DNA from: CAZCZY01 sp964503525
Lineage (GTDB): Bacteria; Patescibacteriota; JAUYIX01
Reading direction: 5' to 3'
NCBI GenBank assembly: GCA_964503525.1
Contig: CAZCZY010000009.1
Location: 1 to 10,547, forward strand
DNA length: 10,547 bases
Shown: positions 1 through 6,358 of the stretch, in pieces
Position numbering within the stretch: position 1 is the first letter of the stretch
Layout of the letters: every line of letters starts with the position of its first letter
Notes under the pieces: generated by a model
The model's database searches: none
The model's input: only the letters and a program-made list of their open reading frames with translations
What the model was told of the DNA's origin: nothing
Program-made: the position numbers and the translations under genes

Positions 1-510
1 TTTATTGCGCGCGGAGGAGCATTGCTTGCTGTTTGTGGTGGCTATCAGTTGCTGGGTTCGTACTATCAACCAATGGACGGCAATAAAATTCCAGGGCTTG
101 GCGCGTTACCGGTGTATACGGTCGCGGGAAAACGTCGCATGATTGGCGATTTAGTGGTGAGACCCCTAATGAATATCAATGAGTTGATAGGCTTTGAAAA
201 TCACTCCGGCCAGACGTATTTAGAAAAAAATGCGCAGGCCTTAGGCAGTGTTACGCACGGCTATGGCAATAACGGAAAAGATAAACGTGAGGGAGTGGTT
301 GTAAAAAATGCTATCGGAACATATTTGCACGGACCACTTTTGCCCAAGAACCCAAAGCTCGCAGATCTTATAATTACCAACGGGCTCGCACTGCATGGAG
401 ATACCTTGCCGCTCAAGCCCCTCGATACCAAGAATATAGACATTGCGCGCACTATGGCCTTTGCCCGTGCGGCAAAGCGCAAGTCGTCGAGCCTCGGGCT
501 TAGTTCGTAA
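1..510 (+). CDS. gatD: Lipid II isoglutaminyl synthase, glutaminase subunit GatD (5' end outside window)
   Basis: The reading frame is open from base 1 (frame 1) and ends at TAA 508-510, so the 169 residues seen are the C-terminal part of a class I glutamine amidotransferase of the CobB/CobQ-like type. The nucleophile elbow is visible at residues 10-15 (AVCGGY, Cys12), and the catalytic His lies in the TYLHGPLLPKNP stretch (His110). The GFENH motif at 64-68 and the TYLHGP..PKNP pattern are typical of GatD. The known role of the family is to release ammonia from glutamine and pass it to MurT, which amidates D-Glu of lipid II to D-isoglutamine. GatD of Staphylococcus aureus is about 240 aa, so some 70-80 residues, and probably murT, lie upstream. 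The C-terminal tail is Arg/Lys/Ser rich. A cobyric acid synthase-like glutaminase is the alternative, but there is no cobalamin context. No clear terminator follows. Confidence 0.85.
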   Translation, partial: FIARGGALLAVCGGYQLLGSYYQPMDGNKIPGLGALPVYTVAGKRRMIGDLVVRPLMNINELIGFENHSGQTYLEKNAQALGSVTHGYGNNGKDKREGVVVKNAIGTYLHGPLLPKNPKLADLIITNGLALHGDTLPLKPLDTKNIDIARTMAFARAAKRKSSSLGLSS

Positions 511-579
511 CGTGTCACATGCTTAATACGTACAGTGGATAAGTACACCGGATGGATACGGTTGGCACACGGAATGCGG

Positions 580-593
580 TAGAATAATCCACA
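580..593 (+). promoter_or_regulatory. Probable -10 box directly before the 593 start (leaderless)
   Basis: TAGAAT at 580-585 matches five of six bases of TATAAT and ends 7 nt before the ATG at 593, so transcription would begin at or next to the start codon. No good -35 hexamer lies 16-18 nt upstream, so the call rests on the -10 box and on the same arrangement at other genes of this window. Confidence 0.45.
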
Positions 594-847
594 TGAACAG
601 CCCGCAGTTAAATAGCCAGTATTATCGAGAGAAGCCGGTTTTTGGAACGGGTACCCCTACGCCGCGTCGCCCAAGATTAGAAGGCAATAAGGGATTGTTA
701 ATTTTTACCTTGGTAATAGTTGCAATCGCAGCGGCGTCAGGATTTTTGTACACAGTGCGTGGGCCGAGCGCTGTTACTTCGGTTGAGGGGGCTGTGCCAC
801 CGGCACCAGCGGCAGCACCAACGACAATTCCAGCACCCGCGCAGTAG
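593..847 (+). CDS. Small single-pass membrane protein with Pro/Ala-rich tail, unknown function
   Basis: This is an 84-residue protein I do not recognise. Residues 1-33 are polar and basic (RRPR at 25-28) and would stay in the cytoplasm. Residues 34-54 form one hydrophobic helix. Residues 55-84 are low complexity, rich in Pro, Ala and Thr, and would lie outside the cell. No cysteine or enzyme motif is present. The ATG at 593 has no Shine-Dalgarno sequence but follows a -10 box closely. The stop at 845-847 is 13 nt before the ABC ATPase start, so the gene probably belongs to that operon and may be an accessory subunit of the transporter (inference). Charge distribution, a clean TM segment and the position in a tight gene row support a real gene. 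Confidence 0.65.
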   Translation: MNSPQLNSQYYREKPVFGTGTPTPRRPRLEGNKGLLIFTLVIVAIAAASGFLYTVRGPSAVTSVEGAVPPAPAAAPTTIPAPAQ

Positions 848-860
848 TTCGGGCCATATC

Positions 861-1832
861 ATGTCGGAACCATCGAACTCAGCGCACGCTATTGTTACGC
901 GGCATTTAACTAAGCGCTTTAAGGGACATGTCGCCGTGCGGGGTTTGTCTTTAGAAATCCCTCGCGGAAGTATTTTTGGGTTGCTTGGTCCAAACGGTGC
1001 CGGGAAAAGCACCACCCTGGGGCTCCTTACTACGTTGCTCAGGCCTTCGGCGGGGGAGGCTTGGGTTAATGGGCATTCGATCCTAACTGCCGGACAGCGT
1101 GTGCGCGAGAGCATCGGCGTGGTATTTCAAAACTCCACGATTGACCGTGACCTTTCTATTCTTGATAATCTCTCGTTTGGGGCACGGTTGTTTAGAATGT
1201 CCGCAGCCGATCGCGCCGCACAGATTACGCGCGTCCTCAAAATCACTGGATTAGAAGAACGAGCGCGCCAAAAAGGCGTGACACTTTCCGGTGGCCTACG
1301 TCGTCGCCTAGAAATCGCACGTGCACTTCTGCACACTCCCAAGGTTTTATTTTTAGACGAACCAACGACAGGTCTTGATCCAGAATCTCGTCGTACTATA
1401 TGGCGCGAACTTTTACGATTACGCAAAGAAAACGACCTCACAATCGTCATAACCACGCATTACCTCGAGGAGGCTGATCACCTGGCCGATCTTGTCGCCG
1501 TAATGGACGATGGAAAAGTACAAACGCAGGGCTCCCCCGCAGAACTTAAACGCGCACTTGGTGGGGATGTGGTGCGGGCCTCGGTCGTACATCCGCGAGA
1601 AACATTGGCTCGCGAACTCGGCGAGCTGTCTGGAATCCAAAATCTCAGCGTCGATCAAGGAAAAATTTACCTGCGCATCAATCAAGGCCGCGCACAAGTA
1701 CCGACGATCGTCGAAATCTTGTCGCGCAATGGTACCAAAATAGAATCTTTTCAAATTCAGCCACCATCTCTAGATGAAGTATTTTTCTCGGCAACCGGTC
1801 ACTCAATTAGCGACGATGAAGCTACTCACTGA
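861..1832 (+). CDS. ABC transporter ATP-binding protein, DrrA/ABC-2 type
   Basis: The product is 323 aa, the usual size for the DrrA (daunorubicin-resistance) family, which powers ABC-2 exporters of drugs, lipids or polysaccharides. Visible motifs are Walker A GPNGAGKS (43-50), Q-loop Gln90, signature LSGGLRRRLEIARAL (142-156, with the Gly-Leu-Arg variant common in DrrA-like proteins), Walker B VLFLDE (162-167, catalytic Glu167) and the H-loop His200 (TTHYLEEAD). The C-terminal 80-90 residues, ending in QPPSLDEVFFSATG, resemble the DUF4162 extension of this family. The frame is open upstream to 720, but that extension overlaps the 593-847 gene and is low complexity, so ATG 861 is preferred. 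Its 3' end overlaps the permease start, which implies coupled translation. The substrate cannot be told from sequence. Confidence 0.92.
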   Translation: MSEPSNSAHAIVTRHLTKRFKGHVAVRGLSLEIPRGSIFGLLGPNGAGKSTTLGLLTTLLRPSAGEAWVNGHSILTAGQRVRESIGVVFQNSTIDRDLSILDNLSFGARLFRMSAADRAAQITRVLKITGLEERARQKGVTLSGGLRRRLEIARALLHTPKVLFLDEPTTGLDPESRRTIWRELLRLRKENDLTIVITTHYLEEADHLADLVAVMDDGKVQTQGSPAELKRALGGDVVRASVVHPRETLARELGELSGIQNLSVDQGKIYLRINQGRAQVPTIVEILSRNGTKIESFQIQPPSLDEVFFSATGHSISDDEATH

Positions 1833-2577
1833 CATCCACACAATTTGGTGGCGTGAGATCAAAAAAACGTTGGCCGATCCAGCGCACTTGGCGTTAATGG
1901 TCGTGCGACCATTGCTAGTAATATTTTTAATCGGTTCGGGCCTAAATCAATTGGTAACAATTCCGGGATCACAGTCAGGTACGGGATACGTTGGATTTTT
2001 TGGGTCTGGTTTTATCGCGGTCGCAGCGATTGCATTATCGATGCAGGTCGGAATCTCGCTAATTAGAGACTACGATGGATCGGTTCGGGCCATGTTGGTA
2101 TCACCGCTATCGCGCGGCGCCATACTCGCTGGCAAAATTATAGGCGAACTTTCTGAACAAGTCCTGACACTTTTTGTCGCACTCGTGATTGTTTTGCTGA
2201 TTCTCAAAGTGCCACTGTCAGGCGTGCTGCTCGTGATTCCGGTGCTTGCGCTGATCGTTGTCTGCTTTGCAAGTTTGGGCATAATCTCTTCGCTCATTTT
2301 TAGGTCAGCAAAAAGTTACAGCACGTTTGCGACGTTTATTCTTGGGCCGCTTGTCGTTTTATCAGGGGCGTTTTTTCCGTTGGAGGTACTACCGCGCGGG
2401 CTAAAAATTATTAGTCTCATAAACCCTTTAACCTATGGGGTGGACGGAATGCGAGCCGCGCTGTATGGAACTGCGCATTGGAGTTTAGCAATGGACTTGG
2501 CAATTCTCAGTCTGTTTGCGGTGGGTCTCTTTGCGGGGGCGTGGTGGGCATTTGGACGTCAAGAAATTCGGTCGTGA
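1816..2577 (+). CDS. ABC-2 type transporter permease (DrrB-like)
   Basis: The product is a 253-aa integral membrane protein with about six hydrophobic segments (roughly residues 25-47, 60-82, 110-132, 136-162, 170-190 and 228-247). The N-terminus WWREIKKTLADP and the late stretch LSGAFFPLEVLPRGL...INPLTYGVDGMRAAL (182-216) are the typical ABC-2 permease signature. It would form the membrane channel for the ATPase encoded just upstream. ATG 1816 gives a 17-nt overlap with the ATPase gene and puts the WWRE motif near the N-terminus as usual. An in-frame ATG at 1774 would add 14 residues and a longer overlap and is less likely. The last residues are basic (FGRQEIRS). The stop is TGA. Confidence 0.9.
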   Translation: MKLLTDIHTIWWREIKKTLADPAHLALMVVRPLLVIFLIGSGLNQLVTIPGSQSGTGYVGFFGSGFIAVAAIALSMQVGISLIRDYDGSVRAMLVSPLSRGAILAGKIIGELSEQVLTLFVALVIVLLILKVPLSGVLLVIPVLALIVVCFASLGIISSLIFRSAKSYSTFATFILGPLVVLSGAFFPLEVLPRGLKIISLINPLTYGVDGMRAALYGTAHWSLAMDLAILSLFAVGLFAGAWWAFGRQEIRS

Positions 2578-2586
2578 ATTACGCCG

Positions 2587-2595
2587 TGATATACT
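2587..2595 (+). promoter_or_regulatory. Extended -10 promoter of the 2602 gene
   Basis: TG-A-TATACT (2587-2595) is a very good extended -10 element, ending 6 nt before ATG 2602, so the transcript would start at the initiation codon. The -35 region (around 2567) is poor, which is common for extended -10 promoters. It starts only 9 nt after the permease stop. Confidence 0.6.
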
Positions 2596-2601
2596 TTTGC
2601 T

Positions 2602-2943
2602 ATGGGAATATTTGATTGGATAAAAGCAAAGCCAAAGACGGAGCAAGAGCAGATTCAAGACGCGGCGCAAGTATTAAGCGACTACATTTATAATGGTGAG
2701 CGCGTGCGGCGCATTCCTAAAGAAAATGCAAAATTGGAACAGCTTAAGCGCGCACAACCCAGCCAGGCAATGCGCCATGCAAAAATGATTGAGTCTAATA
2801 AGCGCGAACTCCCTCAAGCAAAAGCAAAAATTGCAGTTGCTTCACGAAAGCTCGGCACAATGCCGAGGCATATTCGGCAACGGGCGGAGCAAATGGTGGA
2901 TAAGATATCGCTACTGCATCGTGCTGCGCGCATGGCTGTTTAG
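2602..2943 (+). CDS. Small basic helical protein, unknown function
   Basis: This 113-residue protein is not recognised. It begins MGIFDWIK and is then almost entirely charged and helical in character, rich in Lys, Arg, Gln, Ala and Glu, with no cysteine, signal peptide or membrane segment. The basic excess could suit nucleic-acid or membrane-surface binding, but no named motif supports either. It has its own extended -10 promoter and no Shine-Dalgarno sequence. The stop is followed by the promoter of the peptidase gene. A short perfect hairpin (2851-2867) falls inside the coding region. Composition and the promoter fit argue for a real gene. Confidence 0.6.
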   Translation: MGIFDWIKAKPKTEQEQIQDAAQVLSDYIYNGERVRRIPKENAKLEQLKRAQPSQAMRHAKMIESNKRELPQAKAKIAVASRKLGTMPRHIRQRAEQMVDKISLLHRAARMAV

Positions 2944-2974
2944 CAGTGTCCCTCACGCGCCGAGCGTTCGTCGC

Positions 2975-2991
2975 ACGGTTGACGCAACCGT
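2975..2991 (+). promoter_or_regulatory. Palindrome over the -35 box, candidate operator
   Basis: ACGGTTG-ACG-CAACCGT is a perfect 7-bp inverted repeat with a 3-nt spacer. It covers the TTGACG -35 hexamer (2979-2984), where a bound regulator would block RNA polymerase. It lacks a following T-tract, so it is not a good terminator for the gene before it. Confidence 0.35.
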
Positions 2992-3007
2992 AAAACTTTG
3001 ATATAGA
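2979..3007 (+). promoter_or_regulatory. Promoter of the peptidase gene
   Basis: TTGACG (2979-2984), a 17-nt spacer and TATAGA (3002-3007), with TG at 2999-3000 forming an extended -10. The -10 ends 6 nt before ATG 3014, so the mRNA is predicted to be leaderless. Confidence 0.65.
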
Positions 3008-3013
3008 TCCCAC

Positions 3014-3829
3014 ATGTCTAAGCGAACAAAGATTGTGTTCACCATTGCCATAGTTGGCGTGATATTTGGCGTGGGTGCGGTGGTCGCTTTCTCGATGGTC
3101 TTTGCTGACAAGTTGAGCGATCGTCGCGTAGAAAAAGAAAAACAAGAGATCCTTGCTGGGTTTAACAACACGGCGATTTCTGCACCATTCGACCTGACCC
3201 CCAGTCTCACTGGTATCGATAAGGAGCAAGAAAACTTACCCAGCAATGAAATCGCCGCACCACCAGTCGAAGAACAAATAGTCATTAAGGACAAAGTCCT
3301 TTTGGACGTGCAATTTGTACCGCAGGGACCATTGGATCCCGGACCGGCTCATTGGGCCCTCCATAAAGAATCGTGCGAGGAAGCCGCAATGCTTATGGCT
3401 CACGATTTTTTGGTCGGCCGCAAAATCACCATGCAACAGGCCAACGACGAAATTTTTGACCTAGTCGACTGGCAAAAAGAAAATTTTGGCGACGAACATG
3501 ATATTTACGCTGACGAGGTACAAGAAGTTTTGGAGGGATTTTATGGGCATAAGGATGTTCGTATAATTAAAGATGCGTCCATCGACGATCTCAAAAAGCA
3601 ATTATCAGCCGGACGTCCGGTGATTGTGCCGAGTATTGCTAAGTATTTGCATAATCCTCGCTACTTCGACCAGGATTATCATATGTTCGTACTAGTGGGG
3701 TACACGCAGGACCGCATTATTGCTAACGACAATGGCACCACCTGGGGTGAAGACTATCCCTATCCGTACGATAATTTTATGCAGGCCATGACTGACGCGG
3801 GCGGTGATGTGGTCGTAATTTACGATTAA
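3014..3829 (+). CDS. Membrane-anchored C39-like cysteine peptidase (Peptidase_C39_2 type)
   Basis: The 271-aa product begins with a short basic segment (MSKRTK) and a hydrophobic helix at about 8-31, then a charged linker (32-94) and a papain-fold domain (about 95-271). The likely active site is Gln104 (FVPQGPLDPG), Cys121 in HKESCEEAAMLM, His223 in DYHMFVLVGY and Asp239 in IANDNGT, the order expected for C39-like peptidases. Cys121 is the only cysteine, fitting a nucleophile. There is no ABC domain, so this is not a bacteriocin exporter but a stand-alone extracytoplasmic peptidase. The N-terminus resembles those of the next two surface proteins (MSKRTK, MSQRTR, MTQRIR). The substrate is unknown; processing of neighbouring surface proteins is possible but is inference. 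No Shine-Dalgarno is seen. Confidence 0.8.
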   Translation: MSKRTKIVFTIAIVGVIFGVGAVVAFSMVFADKLSDRRVEKEKQEILAGFNNTAISAPFDLTPSLTGIDKEQENLPSNEIAAPPVEEQIVIKDKVLLDVQFVPQGPLDPGPAHWALHKESCEEAAMLMAHDFLVGRKITMQQANDEIFDLVDWQKENFGDEHDIYADEVQEVLEGFYGHKDVRIIKDASIDDLKKQLSAGRPVIVPSIAKYLHNPRYFDQDYHMFVLVGYTQDRIIANDNGTTWGEDYPYPYDNFMQAMTDAGGDVVVIYD

Positions 3830-3863
3830 CCAAATCCTAAAACGACACCTATCCACAGCCCCC

Positions 3864-3892
3864 TTGTAAAGTAATCGTGAAAATTGGATAAT
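3864..3892 (+). promoter_or_regulatory. Promoter of the surface-protein operon
   Basis: TTGTAA (3864-3869), exactly 17 nt, then GATAAT (3887-3892). Transcription would start near 3899-3902, either giving a leader of about 60 nt before ATG 3961 or starting right at the mini-ORF ATG at 3902. The rest of the 131-nt gap after the peptidase gene shows no terminator. Confidence 0.55.
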
Positions 3893-3901
3893 ATCGGCGT
3901 A

Positions 3902-3958
3902 ATGTTTTTGGGGAACTTCCTACACCTTCCCGGGACGAACAGAGACAGGGCCAACTAG
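3902..3958 (+). CDS. Possible 18-codon leader ORF before the surface operon
   Basis: ATG 3902 opens an 18-residue frame (MFLGNFLHLPGTNRDRAN) that stops at TAG 3956-3958, 2 nt before ATG 3961. The ATG sits 9 nt behind a -10 box, the arrangement that marks probable leaderless starts elsewhere in the window. If translated, terminating ribosomes would be placed at the start of the 795-aa protein, which otherwise has only a weak AGGG (3947-3950). It has no recognisable domain. It may equally be plain 5' UTR. Confidence 0.35.
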   Translation: MFLGNFLHLPGTNRDRAN

Positions 3959-3960
3959 CG

Positions 3961-6348
3961 ATGTCTCAACGCACCCGTTACATATTGATTATTTCTGCCC
4001 TCGCGGTAGTTATTGGCGTTGGCGGGGGACTGGTGTATTACTTTTCGACGCAAACGCAGATCGGGACGGCGGTTGGGGTGAGGACCGATGACGATGGGAT
4101 TATAATGGTCGACAAGGAGGCGCTATTGGCAGCCGTTGGTGAGGGCACAGCTGGCAGAAGCCGCAATTTGCAGGGTGATAACGATATTGATTGGCTAGCC
4201 ACCCCCTGCACAAGGAGCCATGATCCATCGCAGCCGTCAGCATATGATGCTCCAGCGGGTACCGGTTTTGATATCGATTATACCTGCACAATTACGGATA
4301 CGAGCACGGCTCACACTCTCGAAGTCCGCAGGTTTGATTTTCAGGCATACGTTTTTAAGATTCCTACCGAAGCCTGTCGTGATCAAAGCACAAAGGCAGC
4401 GTTGGCTCAGGGAGCTACTTGGCCTCCCGCTATAAATCCTGCAAACTTTCCTCCACCGCCCACGCCACCCGTGCCGCTCAATTATGGTGCATTGGGTAAC
4501 TGGATTTCGCACTGGCAATGGACTGCGACGACCAACAATTTAACCTGTGCAGACCTAAATGTGCCACCACCTCCACCGCTTGCAGGATTCCCAGCATTTG
4601 AAAATATTCAAGAGGTGGGTTGGCCGGATGCACCTACGCCGAGTACGCCAGCAAACGAGGCAACTCAAATTATTCAAATACCGGCCGGCCAAGCAACTGT
4701 GAGCTTTACAACAAAGCATAATTTCCCCACCTGCGGTTGGTGGCAATATGACGACCTGGCGGTTGATACGGCTACACAAGACAGGGTCGTAATCATGGGT
4801 GCCCCACGGCGTGCCTCAGGTACTTACGGCAGCGCAAATTGTCCCACGGTTGGCGGCAACCTTGGCAACGCAGAAATCCGCGTATGGAACGAAGTCGATG
4901 GTAACGGCGAATATTCTACGTCCGGTACTACAGGCGGCAAAGACACGTCTATCCCAGGGCACCCCATAAAGCTGACTAACTCAACAGGTGCAGATGTTAC
5001 GACATCGCTTTGCGGCGCTGCCGTTACTGGAGGTGCCGGTCGATTGGCGTGCTCGCAAATTCCTGTCGGTAAATATACGGCAGTCATAACGACCCCAACC
5101 ACTGCGTCCGGTCCGCTAATGAAGGACTCTAACGCAAATCCTTCGCCTGGTGAGCAACACAACGCAACTCCGAGCCTGACTTTAACCCTGACTGTAGTAG
5201 CCGCTCCTCAACCGACCGGACAACCCAGTGACGTTGTAACGTATTTTGACTACGGGTTTGGCGCACAACTTGGAAATTTGACCGTTAAAATTTGGGAAGA
5301 AAAAGACCAATTACCGGTGAGTGCAGCGACAGAATACTCCACGCCATCGGCAATTCCTGCCGGTACAGATCTTCCTTTTGCATTCAAGCCAGTTAAGGTA
5401 TTCCAAGGCAGCACCGACGTCACCGCTCAACTTTGTGATTCTGGCCGAACAACCACCGGTGGCGCGGGCCGTTTAGATTGTTGGCAGATTCCTATTGGAG
5501 TCTATCGCGTGCAGGTCAGTAACCCAGACAGCACCAAATTTACAGGACCGCTCAAAGATACGCATGCCAACGAGAAGGCCGGGGAATTTCACAATGCACT
5601 TGGCGTCGAGAATCTAACAAATACGGTAATCCCTGGCCCTCAACCAACTGGTGTCGGCAATGACATCGTCACTGTCTATGACTTTGGGTATGTCGCCAAA
5701 GCTGGGCCAATTGTGCAATCAGCAGCATGTACGATTGACAAAAGTGTCACTGATACAACGGTAGGCGATGAAGAATCTCCCGATGATCCGAAAAAATCAA
5801 ATTCTAGCAAGGGTGAGACGCTTACCTTCACTATTAAATACAATTGTCCTGACAACCCATTGGGCGATGGTGCAGGGGGCGGTATTACTGCGTCACCAAT
5901 TATCTTAATTACTGATGATTACGACGAAGTAAACACGACTGTTGACGCGACGTCTATAAGTACCGGTGGAAATCATGACACTGCTCAGAAGTTGATAACG
6001 TGGAATGTCACTGACAAAGGCCCAACCGGAACGGTAACGTTCAGAGCGACTGTCAGCAATAGCCTCGCCGCCGGGACCTACACGTCTATAAACAAAGTGC
6101 AGATTACGCGCGTTAACGCAGTCGATGATCAAGATCAGACGACGACTACTATTAAAATAGCGCAGGTTTCTGTGCTGCCACCAGCCCCGAATAATACGCC
6201 CACTCCGGTGCCCCCGCCGGTCAATAATGGTGGAGTAATACCACCAGAAACTGGCGTCGGTGCTCAAGCTATTATCCTCATCCTCAGTGCATTGGCAGCG
6301 ATCTTGGTGACTGGCCTTAGCCTCCGATTTAAATTCGGGAAAAACTAA
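3961..6348 (+). CDS. Large surface protein: signal anchor, six-Cys domain, two SdrD-B-like domains, DUF11-like domain, ETG sorting-like tail
   Basis: The product is 795 aa. Residues 1-30 are a basic start (MSQRTR) and a hydrophobic helix (8-28), a signal peptide or anchor. Residues 75-297 form a domain with six cysteines (83, 109, 139, 196, 258, 294) and the landmark CGWWQYDDLAVD; it contains Pro runs (164-170, 202-206). Residues 302-434 and 438-578 are two SdrD-B/CnaB-like beta domains, each starting with a (V/I)W strand, carrying GGAGRLxCxQIPxGxY and ending in (D/Y)(Y/F)GF/Y; each has one Cys pair (351/364, 492/507). Residues 586-735 resemble DUF11 (Cys590/629). A Pro-rich linker (738-755) leads to PPETG (761-765), a membrane helix (767-787) and the tail RFKFGKN. 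All twelve cysteines fall in these domains. The protein is therefore exported, stalk-like and likely an adhesin or structural surface protein. The start is fixed by the N-terminal match to the following gene. Confidence 0.85.
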   Translation: MSQRTRYILIISALAVVIGVGGGLVYYFSTQTQIGTAVGVRTDDDGIIMVDKEALLAAVGEGTAGRSRNLQGDNDIDWLATPCTRSHDPSQPSAYDAPAGTGFDIDYTCTITDTSTAHTLEVRRFDFQAYVFKIPTEACRDQSTKAALAQGATWPPAINPANFPPPPTPPVPLNYGALGNWISHWQWTATTNNLTCADLNVPPPPPLAGFPAFENIQEVGWPDAPTPSTPANEATQIIQIPAGQATVSFTTKHNFPTCGWWQYDDLAVDTATQDRVVIMGAPRRASGTYGSANCPTVGGNLGNAEIRVWNEVDGNGEYSTSGTTGGKDTSIPGHPIKLTNSTGADVTTSLCGAAVTGGAGRLACSQIPVGKYTAVITTPTTASGPLMKDSNANPSPGEQHNATPSLTLTLTVVAAPQPTGQPSDVVTYFDYGFGAQLGNLTVKIWEEKDQLPVSAATEYSTPSAIPAGTDLPFAFKPVKVFQGSTDVTAQLCDSGRTTTGGAGRLDCWQIPIGVYRVQVSNPDSTKFTGPLKDTHANEKAGEFHNALGVENLTNTVIPGPQPTGVGNDIVTVYDFGYVAKAGPIVQSAACTIDKSVTDTTVGDEESPDDPKKSNSSKGETLTFTIKYNCPDNPLGDGAGGGITASPIILITDDYDEVNTTVDATSISTGGNHDTAQKLITWNVTDKGPTGTVTFRATVSNSLAAGTYTSINKVQITRVNAVDDQDQTTTTIKIAQVSVLPPAPNNTPTPVPPPVNNGGVIPPETGVGAQAIILILSALAAILVTGLSLRFKFGKN
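4183..4851 (+). other. Six-cysteine N-terminal domain, copy 1
   Basis: Residues 75-297 of the 795-aa protein align with residues 47-220 of the next protein. Shared landmarks are a W-L....C start, GxGF...YxCTxTD, CxDQ, GNW, PxC-x-(W/Y)-(W/Y)-Q-(Y/W)-DD-(L/I)-AVD and a final CP. Six cysteines match in order. I do not recognise the family. Confidence 0.7.
6238..6345 (+). other. C-terminal sorting-like signal, copy 1
   Basis: Residues 760-795: IPPETGVGAQ, a hydrophobic helix and the basic tail RFKFGKN. The order motif-helix-basic tail is that of LPXTG sortase substrates, with Pro in place of the first Leu. The sister protein ends in VSETGVSAQ and the same layout, so the conserved core is ETGV(G/S)AQ. 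Confidence 0.65.
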
Positions 6349-6358
6349 ACGAACGGAA

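Noticed and set aside
562..567. TTGGCA as -35 box of the 593 gene
   Set aside because: Only 12 nt separate it from TAGAAT at 580-585, too short for a sigma70 promoter.
720..860. Upstream in-frame extension of the ABC ATPase (start at 720)
   Set aside because: It overlaps most of the last half of the 593-847 gene, is Gln/Arg low complexity, and the family N-terminus fits ATG 861.
1774..1815. Earlier start of the permease at 1774
   Set aside because: It would lengthen the overlap with the ATPase to 59 nt and add residues not typical of the family; ATG 1816 puts the WWRE motif near the N-terminus.
2851..2867. Hairpin CTCGGCA-CAA-TGCCGAG inside the 2602 gene
   Set aside because: It has a perfect 7-bp stem but lies within coding sequence with no T-tract, so chance or codon content is the simpler explanation.
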